From Chitinophaga sp. CB10 (lineage in GTDB: Bacteria > Bacteroidota > Bacteroidia > Chitinophagales > Chitinophagaceae): a DNA stretch of 64,000 nucleotides. Of this stretch, positions 9,529 to 18,819 are shown in pieces; position 1 is the first letter of the stretch; each line of letters starts with the position of its first letter. The notes beneath the pieces were generated by a model. That model was not told the DNA's origin and searched no databases. It was given only the letters and a program-made list of their open reading frames with translations. Both the position numbers and the translations under genes were made by a program. The stretch spans positions 62,001 to 126,000 of the forward strand of contig MLAV02000016.1 of NCBI GenBank assembly GCA_001870995.2, written 5' to 3'.

Positions 9529-12500
9529 TTAGAATCCAACCTTAACGTTCACACCCACCATACGTTGCGCAGGCGCGTTCATATCTTCAGCATCCACGTC
9601 CGGATCGGAGTATTTGAATTTGGTAAAGAGGAAGAGGTTCTGACCGGTTACAGCCACGGATGCGTTCTTGATGCCAGATTTACCAAACCATGCCTGCGGG
9701 AATTTATATCCTATAGATACTTCGCGGACTTTTACAAAGCTTTTGCTCATCACGCCGTTTTCATAGGAGTTACCCCATTTACGCATATAAGCCTGGTAGC
9801 TTACCGGCACGTCGTTTGGCGCATAGGTGCGGGTATCCTTAACGATACGGCCGTAATTGTCGAAGCTCACTTCACCGCTTACCACTTTCACCCCGTTACC
9901 TACGTAGTTCTTCAAACCTTTCACTACCTCGTCATAACGCCATTGGTTATCGGTTTCAGGGTTGGAGCCGGTATCAAACATTTTGGCATAGATGTAATCG
10001 TACATCACACCGCCGATACGGCCGTCGATACTGATGCCCAGGTTCCAGTTGCCGTAGCTGAAGTTGTTGATAAAGCCAAATACGAAATCAGGATCGGTAT
10101 AACCAAACTGCTGGGTGTAAGTGCTGAGCAAAGGCAAACCGTTCTGATGGATCACGTTGCCCTGCGGGTCCCTCAGCGCCTGCTGGGTGTTGGCATATAC
10201 GTCCATACGGCCGCCTGCTTTGGTCCAGAGGTTTTTGGCAGAATATACCGGATCGATATCCACATAATACCTGTGCTGGGTAGAGAAGTTCAGCATTGCA
10301 TTCCACTGGAATTTGCTGCGTTGCATCACGGTACCATCCAGGGTTACCTCCCAGCCGCGGCGGGCATAGGTTTCATCCGTATTGATCAGGGTGGTGGCGT
10401 AACCGGAAGATGGCGCCAGGGTTTGTTTGATCTGGTTGTTGTAGTACAGTTTGGTGAAGTAAGCCAGGTCCACATGCAGGCGCTTGTTGAACAGGTAGGC
10501 TGCGGTACCAAACTCCCAGGTACGGGTAGTACTTGGCAGCAGGTTGGTACCGGCCAGGTTATCCGGCGTGGTGGCGCTCATAGTACCCCAGCTGTTGTTG
10601 ATCGTATAGGCGAGGTTGTTGGCATAGATATCCAGCGGAGTTTTGGTCATGGTCCAGGAGCCTCTCACTTTCCACATGTTAATCCACTCCGGCATTTTAA
10701 TGAACTCGGACATTAGCACGCTGGTAGCTACAGAAGGATAGATGTAAGATCTTGCATCTGCATCCTGGGTAGAGCTCCAGTCGTTACGGCCGGTAACATC
10801 GAGGAATACAGCGCTGTTCCAGGAGAGGGTCGCTTTGGCATACACAGAGTTGGTTTGCTTCGCCTGCGTGTTGTAGTTGGTAACAATACCATCCAGCCCT
10901 GCAACGGTGGAGGGCACTGCGTTGGCGAGGGAATACCAGCCGGGCACCGCTAAACCGTTCCTGGTTTTTGCGCCCTGCTCCCGTTGTTTGTAGTAGAAGA
11001 TACTGGCGCCGCCCAACGCGTCGATATTCCATTTACCTGCCTGCTTGTTGTAAGTGAGAATCAGGTCGCTGTTGATACTGTTACCCCAGCTCTGGTTCTG
11101 CCCGTACAATCCTTTGTTGCTGAAGTCAAACGGAAAGCTGTTGCCGATGGTAATACCCCTGGTGGAGTAAATGCCGGCAGGGTTCTGCACGATATCTTCG
11201 TTCTTATAATAGTCGTATCCATTTCTGAACATCAGCTTCAGGTCCTTGGTGAAGCTGTAGTTCATGCTCAGGCTGGCATTGAGTTTATTCTGTTCCGTAC
11301 TTCTCAGCTTTTCGTAAGCGATGAGGTAAGGGTTATCGTACCAGGCGTTGTACAGCCAGTTCTGTTGCACATTCGGTTTTACCCAGTAGTCTTTATACTG
11401 GCGGATGTCATAATCCGGGCCTGTCCACATCAGGATCTGGTAGATATAACCCTGTTGGTTATACGCGCTGCCCCAGAGCTGCGGCGCGGTGGTACGGGTG
11501 TATCCCATGTGGCTTTCCAGCGAGAATTTATCGCCCGCTTTCAGTTCGCCGCTCATGGTATAGTTGAGGATATTCAGTTTCTGGTTAGGGAACTGGCCCT
11601 TATTATAGATGTGGTTCACGCCGGCTCTGAAGAAGCCGTTCTGTCCACCTTTGGTAACGCTTACGCTGTTGTTGGTAATCAGCCCGGCCTGCATGAAGTT
11701 GCGCAGGTTGTTTTTACCGCTGGATACCAGTGGCATTTCTTCGTTCTGTTTGGTGATGGGGTTCCACTGTACGGCAGTTTGGCCAATGTCCAGCTTAGGG
11801 CCCCAAACGTAGTCGGTTGCGATTTTACCATCCAGCCCGTGGCCGTAGGAAGTCTGCACTTCAGGAATAGCCAGGTAGCCGAGGTTGAACATGGTATTAC
11901 TGTTCACATCCACGCTGATGCGATCTTCCTTACCGCGTTTGGTGGTGATCATCACCGCGCCGGCAGCGCCGCGCGCGCCATATAAAGCTGCAGCGGTAGG
12001 GCCTTTCAGCATGTTGATGCTTTCGATATCATCGGTGGGGATATCACGGAGTGTCATGTTACCATAAGGCACTCCATCGATCACCAGCAGCGGGGTTTCC
12101 CCACGCATTTCCAGTTTGGGCGTACCGTTGAATTCTGTGGAGTTCTTCACCGTCAGGCCGGACACCTGGCCGGTGAGGGAGGTACCCAGGTCCACGCCCT
12201 TTACCGTTTGCATGTTAGCGCCTTTCACGGATTGTACGGCATAACCCAGGGCTTTTTCCTCGCGCTTTACGCCGAGGGCGGTTACTACCACTTCACCCAG
12301 TTGTTTGGTGGATTCTTCCAGCTGCACATCGATGGAGGTGCGGCCGCCCACTACTTCTTCCCTGGTGGTGTAGCCCATAATCGTATAGGCCAGCACGGCA
12401 TTGGGCCCTGAAACCGTGATGGCGTAGCTCCCGTCTTCTTTTGTCATCGTACCGTTGCTGGTACCTTTTTCCAGCACCATCACGCTAAAGAGGCGCGCGT

Positions 12501-12900
12501 TGGCATCGGTAACGATTCCCGTTACTTTCAGCTTTTGATTGGCCTGTGTAGTGGCCTGCAGGTTGTCGTCATTTAATTTTTTAGACGGGGCCTGGTATTC
12601 GCCTACCCGGTCCTTTTCTACGATGGTGTAGTAGTTAGGCTTTACGTAGAGGAATACGAGGTCGTTCGGGTACAATACCCCTTTCAGTACATCTTCGAGC
12701 GATTTTCCTTTAAAATTGGAAACATTGTAGGTGGTTGTCTTTTGCTTCACTACCTGCGGATCGTACACAAAATCGGCTTTGTACTCGCGGGTAATGGCTT
12801 TCAAGGCTTCAATTACAGGGACAGCTTTCTGTGCATACACCTGGCCGGTTGCAGCCAGCAATAGTACGACCAGCAACCGCTTAAAATAGCGCAGCGTCAT
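9529..12900 (-). CDS. SusC/RagA TonB-linked outer-membrane transporter with STN signalling domain
   Basis: A 1123-residue TonB-dependent transporter that imports ligands delivered by SusD. In order: a signal peptide (about 1-23, VYA-Q), an STN (secretin/TonB N-terminal) domain at roughly 30-100, a CarboxypepD_reg beta-sandwich at about 122-205, a TonB plug (EVVVTALGVKREEKALGYAVQ motif region, then MLKGPTAAALYGARGAAGAV) and a beta-barrel ending in a terminal phenylalanine (VNVKVGF). The STN domain normally contacts a FecR-type anti-sigma factor, and just such a gene together with an ECF sigma factor lies divergently at 13247-14946. Ligand-dependent trans-envelope control of this operon is therefore likely. 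It is the first gene of the susC-susD transcript. Confidence 0.95.
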   Translation of the reverse strand: MTLRYFKRLLVVLLLAATGQVYAQKAVPVIEALKAITREYKADFVYDPQVVKQKTTTYNVSNFKGKSLEDVLKGVLYPNDLVFLYVKPNYYTIVEKDRVGEYQAPSKKLNDDNLQATTQANQKLKVTGIVTDANARLFSVMVLEKGTSNGTMTKEDGSYAITVSGPNAVLAYTIMGYTTREEVVGGRTSIDVQLEESTKQLGEVVVTALGVKREEKALGYAVQSVKGANMQTVKGVDLGTSLTGQVSGLTVKNSTEFNGTPKLEMRGETPLLVIDGVPYGNMTLRDIPTDDIESINMLKGPTAAALYGARGAAGAVMITTKRGKEDRISVDVNSNTMFNLGYLAIPEVQTSYGHGLDGKIATDYVWGPKLDIGQTAVQWNPITKQNEEMPLVSSGKNNLRNFMQAGLITNNSVSVTKGGQNGFFRAGVNHIYNKGQFPNQKLNILNYTMSGELKAGDKFSLESHMGYTRTTAPQLWGSAYNQQGYIYQILMWTGPDYDIRQYKDYWVKPNVQQNWLYNAWYDNPYLIAYEKLRSTEQNKLNASLSMNYSFTKDLKLMFRNGYDYYKNEDIVQNPAGIYSTRGITIGNSFPFDFSNKGLYGQNQSWGNSINSDLILTYNKQAGKWNIDALGGASIFYYKQREQGAKTRNGLAVPGWYSLANAVPSTVAGLDGIVTNYNTQAKQTNSVYAKATLSWNSAVFLDVTGRNDWSSTQDADARSYIYPSVATSVLMSEFIKMPEWINMWKVRGSWTMTKTPLDIYANNLAYTINNSWGTMSATTPDNLAGTNLLPSTTRTWEFGTAAYLFNKRLHVDLAYFTKLYYNNQIKQTLAPSSGYATTLINTDETYARRGWEVTLDGTVMQRSKFQWNAMLNFSTQHRYYVDIDPVYSAKNLWTKAGGRMDVYANTQQALRDPQGNVIHQNGLPLLSTYTQQFGYTDPDFVFGFINNFSYGNWNLGISIDGRIGGVMYDYIYAKMFDTGSNPETDNQWRYDEVVKGLKNYVGNGVKVVSGEVSFDNYGRIVKDTRTYAPNDVPVSYQAYMRKWGNSYENGVMSKSFVKVREVSIGYKFPQAWFGKSGIKNASVAVTGQNLFLFTKFKYSDPDVDAEDMNAPAQRMVGVNVKVGF

Positions 12901-13246
12901 AGTTGGCGAATTTTTTTTCGTTAGATAAAGTGGAATTTGTTCCTTTTAAGGTGTTAGTGCCGGGAACTGAAAAAATTACCCCACCCAGGGATTAATTTTT
13001 TTTCCGGCAGACGGGCATTGAAGAATACCTGCGGCTACATACCTTCTAAAAAGCTGACAATCATGATATTAATAATTGTATTAATTTTTACTATTCTCAT
13101 AAACCCGGCAGCTGCCAACTCCCGGCCAGCTGCCAATAACAATAACTTAACATAATAAGCCGGTTCCAAAGGGGCCGGTGCTGGTATAATCGTTTCCTTT
13201 TTCAATAATTTTGCGTTCCACAACATTCCAATCTCTGACCTTGACA
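12901..13246. other. Divergent intergenic region between susC-like and ECF sigma genes
   Basis: These 346 bases separate the leftward susC-like gene and the rightward ECF sigma gene and must hold both promoters. I see AT-rich tracts near 12910 and 12990 but no clear TTTG/TAnnTTTG pair for either gene. An ECF-type promoter for susC is expected here. The only open frame is a 30-codon hydrophobic one at 13063-13155, which is discussed as a finding. A GC-rich imperfect hairpin with two G-U pairs lies around 13161-13180. Confidence 0.6.
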
Positions 13247-13789
13247 ATGGACAATCCGGTTTTTCAACATATCATGAATGGCGATATCGAAGCCTATTCC
13301 GGATTGTACAAGGAATATTACAAGCGTTTCTACAACTACGGAAGGAAGTTTACCAGCAATACCCATCTTATAGAAGACAGCATCCAGGAGGTATTCCTTG
13401 ACTTGTGGAACAGGCGGGAGAAGCTATCGCATGTTGAGTCGCCTAACTTTTATCTCTATTCATCGTTCCGGTATGTTCTCATAAAAAAGATCAGGCAGCA
13501 TGATAAAATGGTATTCAATCAATCTGCTGAAGAAGAACACGAATTCTCCATCGAGCATGTCATCGTTAGCCATGAACTCAATGAGGAGATGCAAGTTAAA
13601 TTACAAAAGGCAATAAAAACGTTGACGGGCCGGCAATTGGAGGCGATCTTCCTCAGGTTTTATGAAAATCTCTCCTACAAAGAGGTGGCATCGATTCTCA
13701 ATATCTCGGTAAAAGCTACATATAAGATAATGGCAAGGAGCCTGTTAGCGCTCAAAGAAAAGGTTATGTTCTTTTTGTTTTTATGCTAA
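13247..13789 (+). CDS. ECF RNA polymerase sigma factor (SusC-linked)
   Basis: A 180-residue sigma-70 family ECF factor. Region 2 is seen as YSGLYKEYYKRFYNYG...EDSIQEVFLDLWNRR, and region 4 as the helix-turn-helix LTGRQLEAIFLRFYENLSYKEVASILNISVKATYKIMARSL. The frame can be extended to a TTG at 13211, but the ATG at 13247 starts the recognisable protein. It is followed after 83 bp by the FecR-type anti-sigma gene and is divergent from susC, the standard Bacteroidota arrangement. When the SusC STN domain signals through FecR, this factor should be released to transcribe the susC-susD operon and possibly itself. Confidence 0.95.
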   Translation: MDNPVFQHIMNGDIEAYSGLYKEYYKRFYNYGRKFTSNTHLIEDSIQEVFLDLWNRREKLSHVESPNFYLYSSFRYVLIKKIRQHDKMVFNQSAEEEHEFSIEHVIVSHELNEEMQVKLQKAIKTLTGRQLEAIFLRFYENLSYKEVASILNISVKATYKIMARSLLALKEKVMFFLFLC

Positions 13790-13872
13790 TATTTGCTGTT
13801 TCTACTATTTGAAGAAAATTTATAAAATAGTTTGGGGTAAAATCAGCAGCACCGGGTACTATATTAAATAGC

Positions 13873-14946
13873 ATGAAAAAAGAATCCATCGCACAGAAAT
13901 ATGTTCATTATAAGGAAAACGATTTCCTTACGGATCCCTATTTCCAGGAGTGGGTATATCAACCGTCGGCAGATAGTGAACAGTTCTGGCAGGAGGTGAT
14001 CAACGCAGTGCCGCAGCAAAGGGAAACCATAGAAAATGCCCGTACCTATTTAAGAAATATCACGTTTACTACCCATACGCCATCCAACGAGGAAGTGGAA
14101 GCCTCCTGGGAGCGGCACTTTCAGGCCATACAGGCTAGTCGCCCGCAACCAGCGGAAACCACCCGGGTACACAGCATCCGCCGCCGTGCCCTGCTCCGTA
14201 TAGCCGCCGCGGTAGCCGCTATCATACTGGCAGCCGGCGCTTACCTCGTACTTAATAACAACAATGAGCAGCTGGTTGCCAGCACCGGCTTTGGTGAAAT
14301 CCGGCAGATCACCCTGCCGGACGGGTCCAGGGTGGACCTCAACGCCAACTCCAAAATCACCTACCGCAAAAACTGGAAAAAAGGCAAGGAGCGCGAAGTA
14401 TGGCTGGAAGGAGAGGCGCTTTTCCAGGTGAGTCACCTTAACCGGGATACCAATCGCATACAGGCCGGCGAAAAGTTCCTGGTGCATACCAAAGATATCA
14501 CGGTAACTGTGCTGGGTACGGTGTTCGACATTCGGCAGCGTCGCCTGAAAACCGAGGTTGTATTACAAAGTGGCAAGATAAGCCTGCATTTCAGCAACGG
14601 CCAAAAGCCTGATATCATCATGGAACCGGGGCAGCTGGTAGCCTATAACGAGGCGGATCAGCAGCTCATCACCGCCGGCGCTTCCCCGGAAAAATTCACC
14701 GCCTGGAAAGAACAAAAGCTCATACTCCAGGACCCCAAAGTGCATGATATTCTCTCTTACCTTGAGGATAACTTTGGGAAAAAAATTATTATGGAGAATA
14801 AAGAACTGAACAACAGAACGGTCAACGGGCCTATCCTCATTTCCTCGCTGGATGATGCCTTGTTTGTACTTTCCACTGTACTGAATACCGAGGTGATTAA
14901 ACGCGACAGCAACACCATCCTCTTACGCGACCGGGAAGGACAATAA
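13873..14946 (+). CDS. FecR-family anti-sigma factor
   Basis: A 357-residue inner-membrane anti-sigma factor. A cytoplasmic N-terminal part (about 1-100) binds the sigma factor, a single membrane helix follows RIRRRALLR-type basic residues at about 106-127, and the periplasmic part contains the FecR domain (EIRQITLPDGSRVDLNA, then WLEGEALFQV and a LGTVFDI motif). A C-terminal DUF4974-type segment (ILSYLEDNFGKKI) is typical of Bacteroidota members and contacts the STN domain of the partner SusC. Its position directly downstream of the ECF gene fits a sigma/anti-sigma pair controlling the adjacent SusCD locus. Confidence 0.94.
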   Translation: MKKESIAQKYVHYKENDFLTDPYFQEWVYQPSADSEQFWQEVINAVPQQRETIENARTYLRNITFTTHTPSNEEVEASWERHFQAIQASRPQPAETTRVHSIRRRALLRIAAAVAAIILAAGAYLVLNNNNEQLVASTGFGEIRQITLPDGSRVDLNANSKITYRKNWKKGKEREVWLEGEALFQVSHLNRDTNRIQAGEKFLVHTKDITVTVLGTVFDIRQRRLKTEVVLQSGKISLHFSNGQKPDIIMEPGQLVAYNEADQQLITAGASPEKFTAWKEQKLILQDPKVHDILSYLEDNFGKKIIMENKELNNRTVNGPILISSLDDALFVLSTVLNTEVIKRDSNTILLRDREGQ

Positions 14947-15023
14947 AAATTTTCCGCCGCCATGGGGTAAGTTGATAGCTTCCACACACTATACATCAAA
15001 GTGAAGCTATTAATCAACGTTCC

Positions 15024-16463
15024 ATGAGAAAAATTTTGGTTGCAGTATTATGCTGCCTCTTCAGCAGCGCCTATGCCCAACAGTATCCTTATTATGCCGA
15101 CATCCAGGCATTCAAACACCAGGACTCCCTGCATGCGCCTACCGGTCATGAAATCCTGTTTATCGGCAGCTCCTCCTTTACCTACTGGCAGGATGTGAAT
15201 TATTATTTTCCCGGTCATCATATTCTCAACCGCGGCTTTGGCGGCTCCAACCTGCTGGATGTGATCCATTACGCCAACGATGTTATTTTCGCCTATCAGC
15301 CTAAGCAAATTGTTATCTATTGCGGCGAAAATGATCTCGCATCTGATACCGTAAAGGCGGCAGTGGTGCTCAGGCGCTTTCAGACGCTGTACGGGATGAT
15401 CCGGCAGCGTATGCCGCACATCCCCGTCACTTACATCTCCATAAAACCAAGCCCCAGCAGGGCCCGCCTGCTGCCGGAAATGGTAAAGACCAATAAGGCG
15501 ATCCGCCAGTTCCTGGCCAAACAGGCTAATACTTCCTTTGTAGATGTCTTCTCCCGCATGTTAGCGCCGGACGGCACAATTAAGGCGGAGCTGTTTAAAG
15601 AAGACCAGCTGCACATGAAACCGGCAGGTTACCGCATCTGGCAACAGGCGCTGGCCCCGCACCTGGTAGACCAGCAGCTGACCACGCTGAAAGCGGCTAC
15701 ATTCAACCTCCGCCTCAATATTGCCTACGACAGCGCCAATGCATGGCCGCACCGCAAGGATATGGTGCGCGACCTGATCCAATACCATCAATTTGATGTG
15801 TTTGGCGTACAGGAGGCGCTCCTGGATCAAATGCACGACCTGCAGGCGATGACTGCTTATGCACATGTGGGTGTGGGGAGAAATGATGGCAAAGAAGGCG
15901 GCGAGTTCTCCGCCATTTTTTACAACAAAGAAAAATACGAGCTCCTAAAGTCCGGTAACTTCTGGTTATCTCCCACGCCGCAGGTACCATCCAGGGGCTG
16001 GGATGCCGCGTATATCCGCATCTGCACGTGGGCGCAGCTCTCGGAGAAGCGTACCGGCAAAACGTTCTATTTCTTCAACACGCATTTCGATAACGAAGGC
16101 GTACAGGCACGGGAGAACTCCGCGAAGATGATCCTGGAAAAAATCCACGAGCTGTCTGATCCGTCCACACCGGTGATCATCACGGGCGACTTCAATTCCA
16201 GCCCGGCTACCAGTGCCTATGGCGCCATTGTACAGCAGTTAAGGGATGCGAAACTGGTTTCGAACACCAAACCATACGGGCCCGACAGTACTTTCCAGGA
16301 TTTTAAATATCACAATTGGATAAATGTGGTCAAAGAAGGCCGAATCGATTTTATCTTTGTTAATAATAATATAGAAGTACTCGATTATGCAGTACTGACG
16401 GATTCCCGGGACCTGCGTTTTCCTTCAGACCACTTCCCGGTTGTTTGCACCATTCGTTTTTAA
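15024..16463 (+). CDS. Secreted GDSL/SGNH hydrolase fused to an endonuclease/exonuclease/phosphatase domain
   Basis: A 479-residue two-domain exported protein. After a signal peptide (about 1-18, AYA-Q) comes an SGNH hydrolase: block I FIGSSSF with the nucleophile near Ser50, block II RGFGGSN, block III YCGENDL and block V DQLHMKP with the Asp/His pair near 195-198. From about residue 225 an EEP-fold domain follows: ATFNLR, VFGVQEALLDQM with the metal-binding Glu, NTHFDN, ITGDFNSSP and SDHFPV with the terminal His. SGNH members often deacylate polysaccharides; secreted EEP members may act on phosphodiesters or sugars. All catalytic motifs of both domains look intact. It lies 77 bp after the FecR gene and 23 bp before the GH3 gene, suggesting a role in the glycan locus. 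Confidence 0.88.
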   Translation: MRKILVAVLCCLFSSAYAQQYPYYADIQAFKHQDSLHAPTGHEILFIGSSSFTYWQDVNYYFPGHHILNRGFGGSNLLDVIHYANDVIFAYQPKQIVIYCGENDLASDTVKAAVVLRRFQTLYGMIRQRMPHIPVTYISIKPSPSRARLLPEMVKTNKAIRQFLAKQANTSFVDVFSRMLAPDGTIKAELFKEDQLHMKPAGYRIWQQALAPHLVDQQLTTLKAATFNLRLNIAYDSANAWPHRKDMVRDLIQYHQFDVFGVQEALLDQMHDLQAMTAYAHVGVGRNDGKEGGEFSAIFYNKEKYELLKSGNFWLSPTPQVPSRGWDAAYIRICTWAQLSEKRTGKTFYFFNTHFDNEGVQARENSAKMILEKIHELSDPSTPVIITGDFNSSPATSAYGAIVQQLRDAKLVSNTKPYGPDSTFQDFKYHNWINVVKEGRIDFIFVNNNIEVLDYAVLTDSRDLRFPSDHFPVVCTIRF

Positions 16464-16486
16464 TCACATTCCCACACAATTCTGAC

Positions 16487-18766
16487 ATGAGACACTCAAA
16501 ACTACCACTGCTGCTGGCTTTCAGCTTATTTTGCCAAACAGCATTTGCACAAAATCAGCAGCAAATGAACACCTTTATTGATGCGCTGATGAAGAAGATG
16601 ACGCTGGAAGAAAAGATAGGGCAGCTCAACCTGCTTACCTCCGGCGAAGTGGTGACCGGTTCTGCCGTTAGTACCGGCGTGGAAGCCAAGATCAAAGCGG
16701 GCCAGGTGGGCGCCATGCTCAACATGACGAAGGTGGAAGATATCCGCAGAACGCAGGAGATAGCCATGCAGCAATCCCGCCTGAAAATACCGCTGCTCTT
16801 CGGTTTGGACGTAGTGCATGGTTATAAGACCACCTTTCCCATTCCGCTCGCATTATCCTGCTCCTGGGATATGGAGATGATTGAAAAAAGCGCGCGCATT
16901 GCTGCGATTGAGGCGAGCGCGGATGGCATCAACTGGACGTTCTCCCCGATGGTCGACATCGCCCGCGATGCCCGCTGGGGAAGGATTGCAGAAGGCTCCG
17001 GCGAAGATCCATACCTCGGTTCAAAAATCGCTGTAGCCATGGTAAAAGGTTACCAGGGCAACAACTTCGCGGACAACACCCATATCCTTGCCTGTGTAAA
17101 ACATTTTGCGCTTTACGGCGCCGTTGAATCCGGCAGGGACTACAATACCACTGATATGAGCCGCGTACGCATGTACAACGAATACTTCCCTCCCTACAAA
17201 GCCGCTGTAGATGCCGGCGTAGCCACGGTAATGACTTCTTTCAATGAAGTGGACGGCATCCCGGCTACGGCCAACAAATGGCTGATGACGGATGTGCTGC
17301 GCAGGCAATGGGGCTTCAAAGGCTTTGTGGTAACGGATTACACCGCCATCAACGAGATGATAGCCCACGGCATGGGCGACCTGCAGACCGTATCCGCCTT
17401 GGCCCTCAACGCCGGTACGGATATGGACATGGTAGGCGAAGGTTTCACCGGCACCCTCGCCAAATCAGTAAAGGAAGGAAAGGTGGATATCGCTGCAATC
17501 AATACTGCCTGCCGCCGCATCCTGGAAGCGAAATACAAACTGGGCTTATTTGCTGATCCGTACCGCAACTGTAAAGGCGACCGCGCCGGAGATATTTACA
17601 CGCCTGCCCATCGCATGGAAGCCCGCAAAGCGGCCACGGAATCTTTCGTATTGCTGAAAAACCAGCAGCAGTTACTGCCGCTGAAAAAGCAGGGCGCCAT
17701 TGCGCTGATCGGGCCGCTGGCAGATACGAGGGAGAACATGACCGGCACCTGGTCCGTTTCTGCCGACATCGGTAAACATCTTTCCCTCCGCGAAGCACTG
17801 CAGCAGGAAGTTGGCAACCAGGTCACGATCCATTATGCGAAAGGTTCCAACCTCACCTCGGACTCCACGCTGGAGATCAACAGCACGATGTTTGGCCGCT
17901 CCCTGCACCGGGATGCACGCAGCGCTGCGGAACTGAAGAAGGAAGCGCTGGAAGCCGCCGCCAAATCAGACATCATTGTGGCTGCCCTGGGCGAATCGTC
18001 TGAAATGAGCGGGGAGAGTTCCAGCCGCACTGACATTGGCATCCCTGACACGCAGAAAGAATTACTCGCCGCCCTGGTAGCCACCGGCAAACCCGTGGTG
18101 CTGGTACTCTTCGCCGGCCGGCCTATGACGCTGGGCTGGGAAAATGAGCATGTGCCCGCGATCCTGAATGTATGGTTCGGCGGTTCTGAAGCCGGTACTG
18201 CCATTGCCGATGTACTCTTTGGCGCCGTAAATCCTTCCGGTAAGCTCACCACCAGCTTCCCGCAGCACGTTGGCCAGCTGCCGCTGTATTATAGCCAAAA
18301 GAATACCGGCCGCCCGCTTGCCGGCAACGATAAATGGTTTACTAAATTCCGTTCCAATTACCTGGACGTATCGAATGAACCGTTATATCCTTTCGGCTAC
18401 GGTCTCAGCTACACGACGTTTTCCTACAGTGATATACAACTCTCTTCCAATACGCTGCAAGCAGGCGGTACTATCCGCGCCACCGTAACGGTGACCAACA
18501 CCGGCAAATACGACGGCGTGGAAGTGGTACAGTTATACCTCCGCGACCTGGTAGGCAGTATCACCAGGCCGGTAAAGGAGCTGAAAGGCTTTCAGCGCAT
18601 TGCACTGAAAGCCGGCGAATCCAGGCAGGTTACGTTTACGATTGGAGAAAATGATTTGAAGTTTTATAACAGCGAGTTGAAGTACGTGGCGGAGCCGGGA
18701 GCGTTTAAGGTGTTTATTGGCGGGAATAGCAGGGATGTGAAGGAGGCAGGGTTTAGTTTGAAGTAA
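16487..18766 (+). CDS. bglX: Periplasmic beta-glucosidase, glycoside hydrolase family 3
   Basis: A 759-residue exported GH3 enzyme, close in length to E. coli BglX, that removes terminal beta-linked glucose (or a similar sugar) from oligosaccharides. The signal peptide ends near AFAQ. The (beta/alpha)8 domain carries RWGRIAEGSGEDP, KHFALYG and the nucleophile region GFVVTDY with Asp284 (here TDY rather than the common SDW). The alpha/beta sandwich domain has GESSEMSGESSSRTDI, where the acid/base Glu is expected, and a fibronectin-like C-terminal domain closes the protein. A TTG 42 bases upstream extends the frame, but the ATG at 16487 precedes the signal peptide. It follows the GDSL-EEP gene by 23 bp and probably shares its transcript. 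Confidence 0.95.
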   Translation: MRHSKLPLLLAFSLFCQTAFAQNQQQMNTFIDALMKKMTLEEKIGQLNLLTSGEVVTGSAVSTGVEAKIKAGQVGAMLNMTKVEDIRRTQEIAMQQSRLKIPLLFGLDVVHGYKTTFPIPLALSCSWDMEMIEKSARIAAIEASADGINWTFSPMVDIARDARWGRIAEGSGEDPYLGSKIAVAMVKGYQGNNFADNTHILACVKHFALYGAVESGRDYNTTDMSRVRMYNEYFPPYKAAVDAGVATVMTSFNEVDGIPATANKWLMTDVLRRQWGFKGFVVTDYTAINEMIAHGMGDLQTVSALALNAGTDMDMVGEGFTGTLAKSVKEGKVDIAAINTACRRILEAKYKLGLFADPYRNCKGDRAGDIYTPAHRMEARKAATESFVLLKNQQQLLPLKKQGAIALIGPLADTRENMTGTWSVSADIGKHLSLREALQQEVGNQVTIHYAKGSNLTSDSTLEINSTMFGRSLHRDARSAAELKKEALEAAAKSDIIVAALGESSEMSGESSSRTDIGIPDTQKELLAALVATGKPVVLVLFAGRPMTLGWENEHVPAILNVWFGGSEAGTAIADVLFGAVNPSGKLTTSFPQHVGQLPLYYSQKNTGRPLAGNDKWFTKFRSNYLDVSNEPLYPFGYGLSYTTFSYSDIQLSSNTLQAGGTIRATVTVTNTGKYDGVEVVQLYLRDLVGSITRPVKELKGFQRIALKAGESRQVTFTIGENDLKFYNSELKYVAEPGAFKVFIGGNSRDVKEAGFSLK

Positions 18767-18819
18767 TTCGTGGATGTCGGTAATGAACAGATCAAACTTT
18801 TATCCTATCATTGCACCCG

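Noticed and set aside
9565..10716. Plus-strand frame of 383 codons across the susC-like gene
   Set aside because: It overlaps a gene with clear TonB plug and barrel motifs on the other strand, and its translation resembles nothing known.
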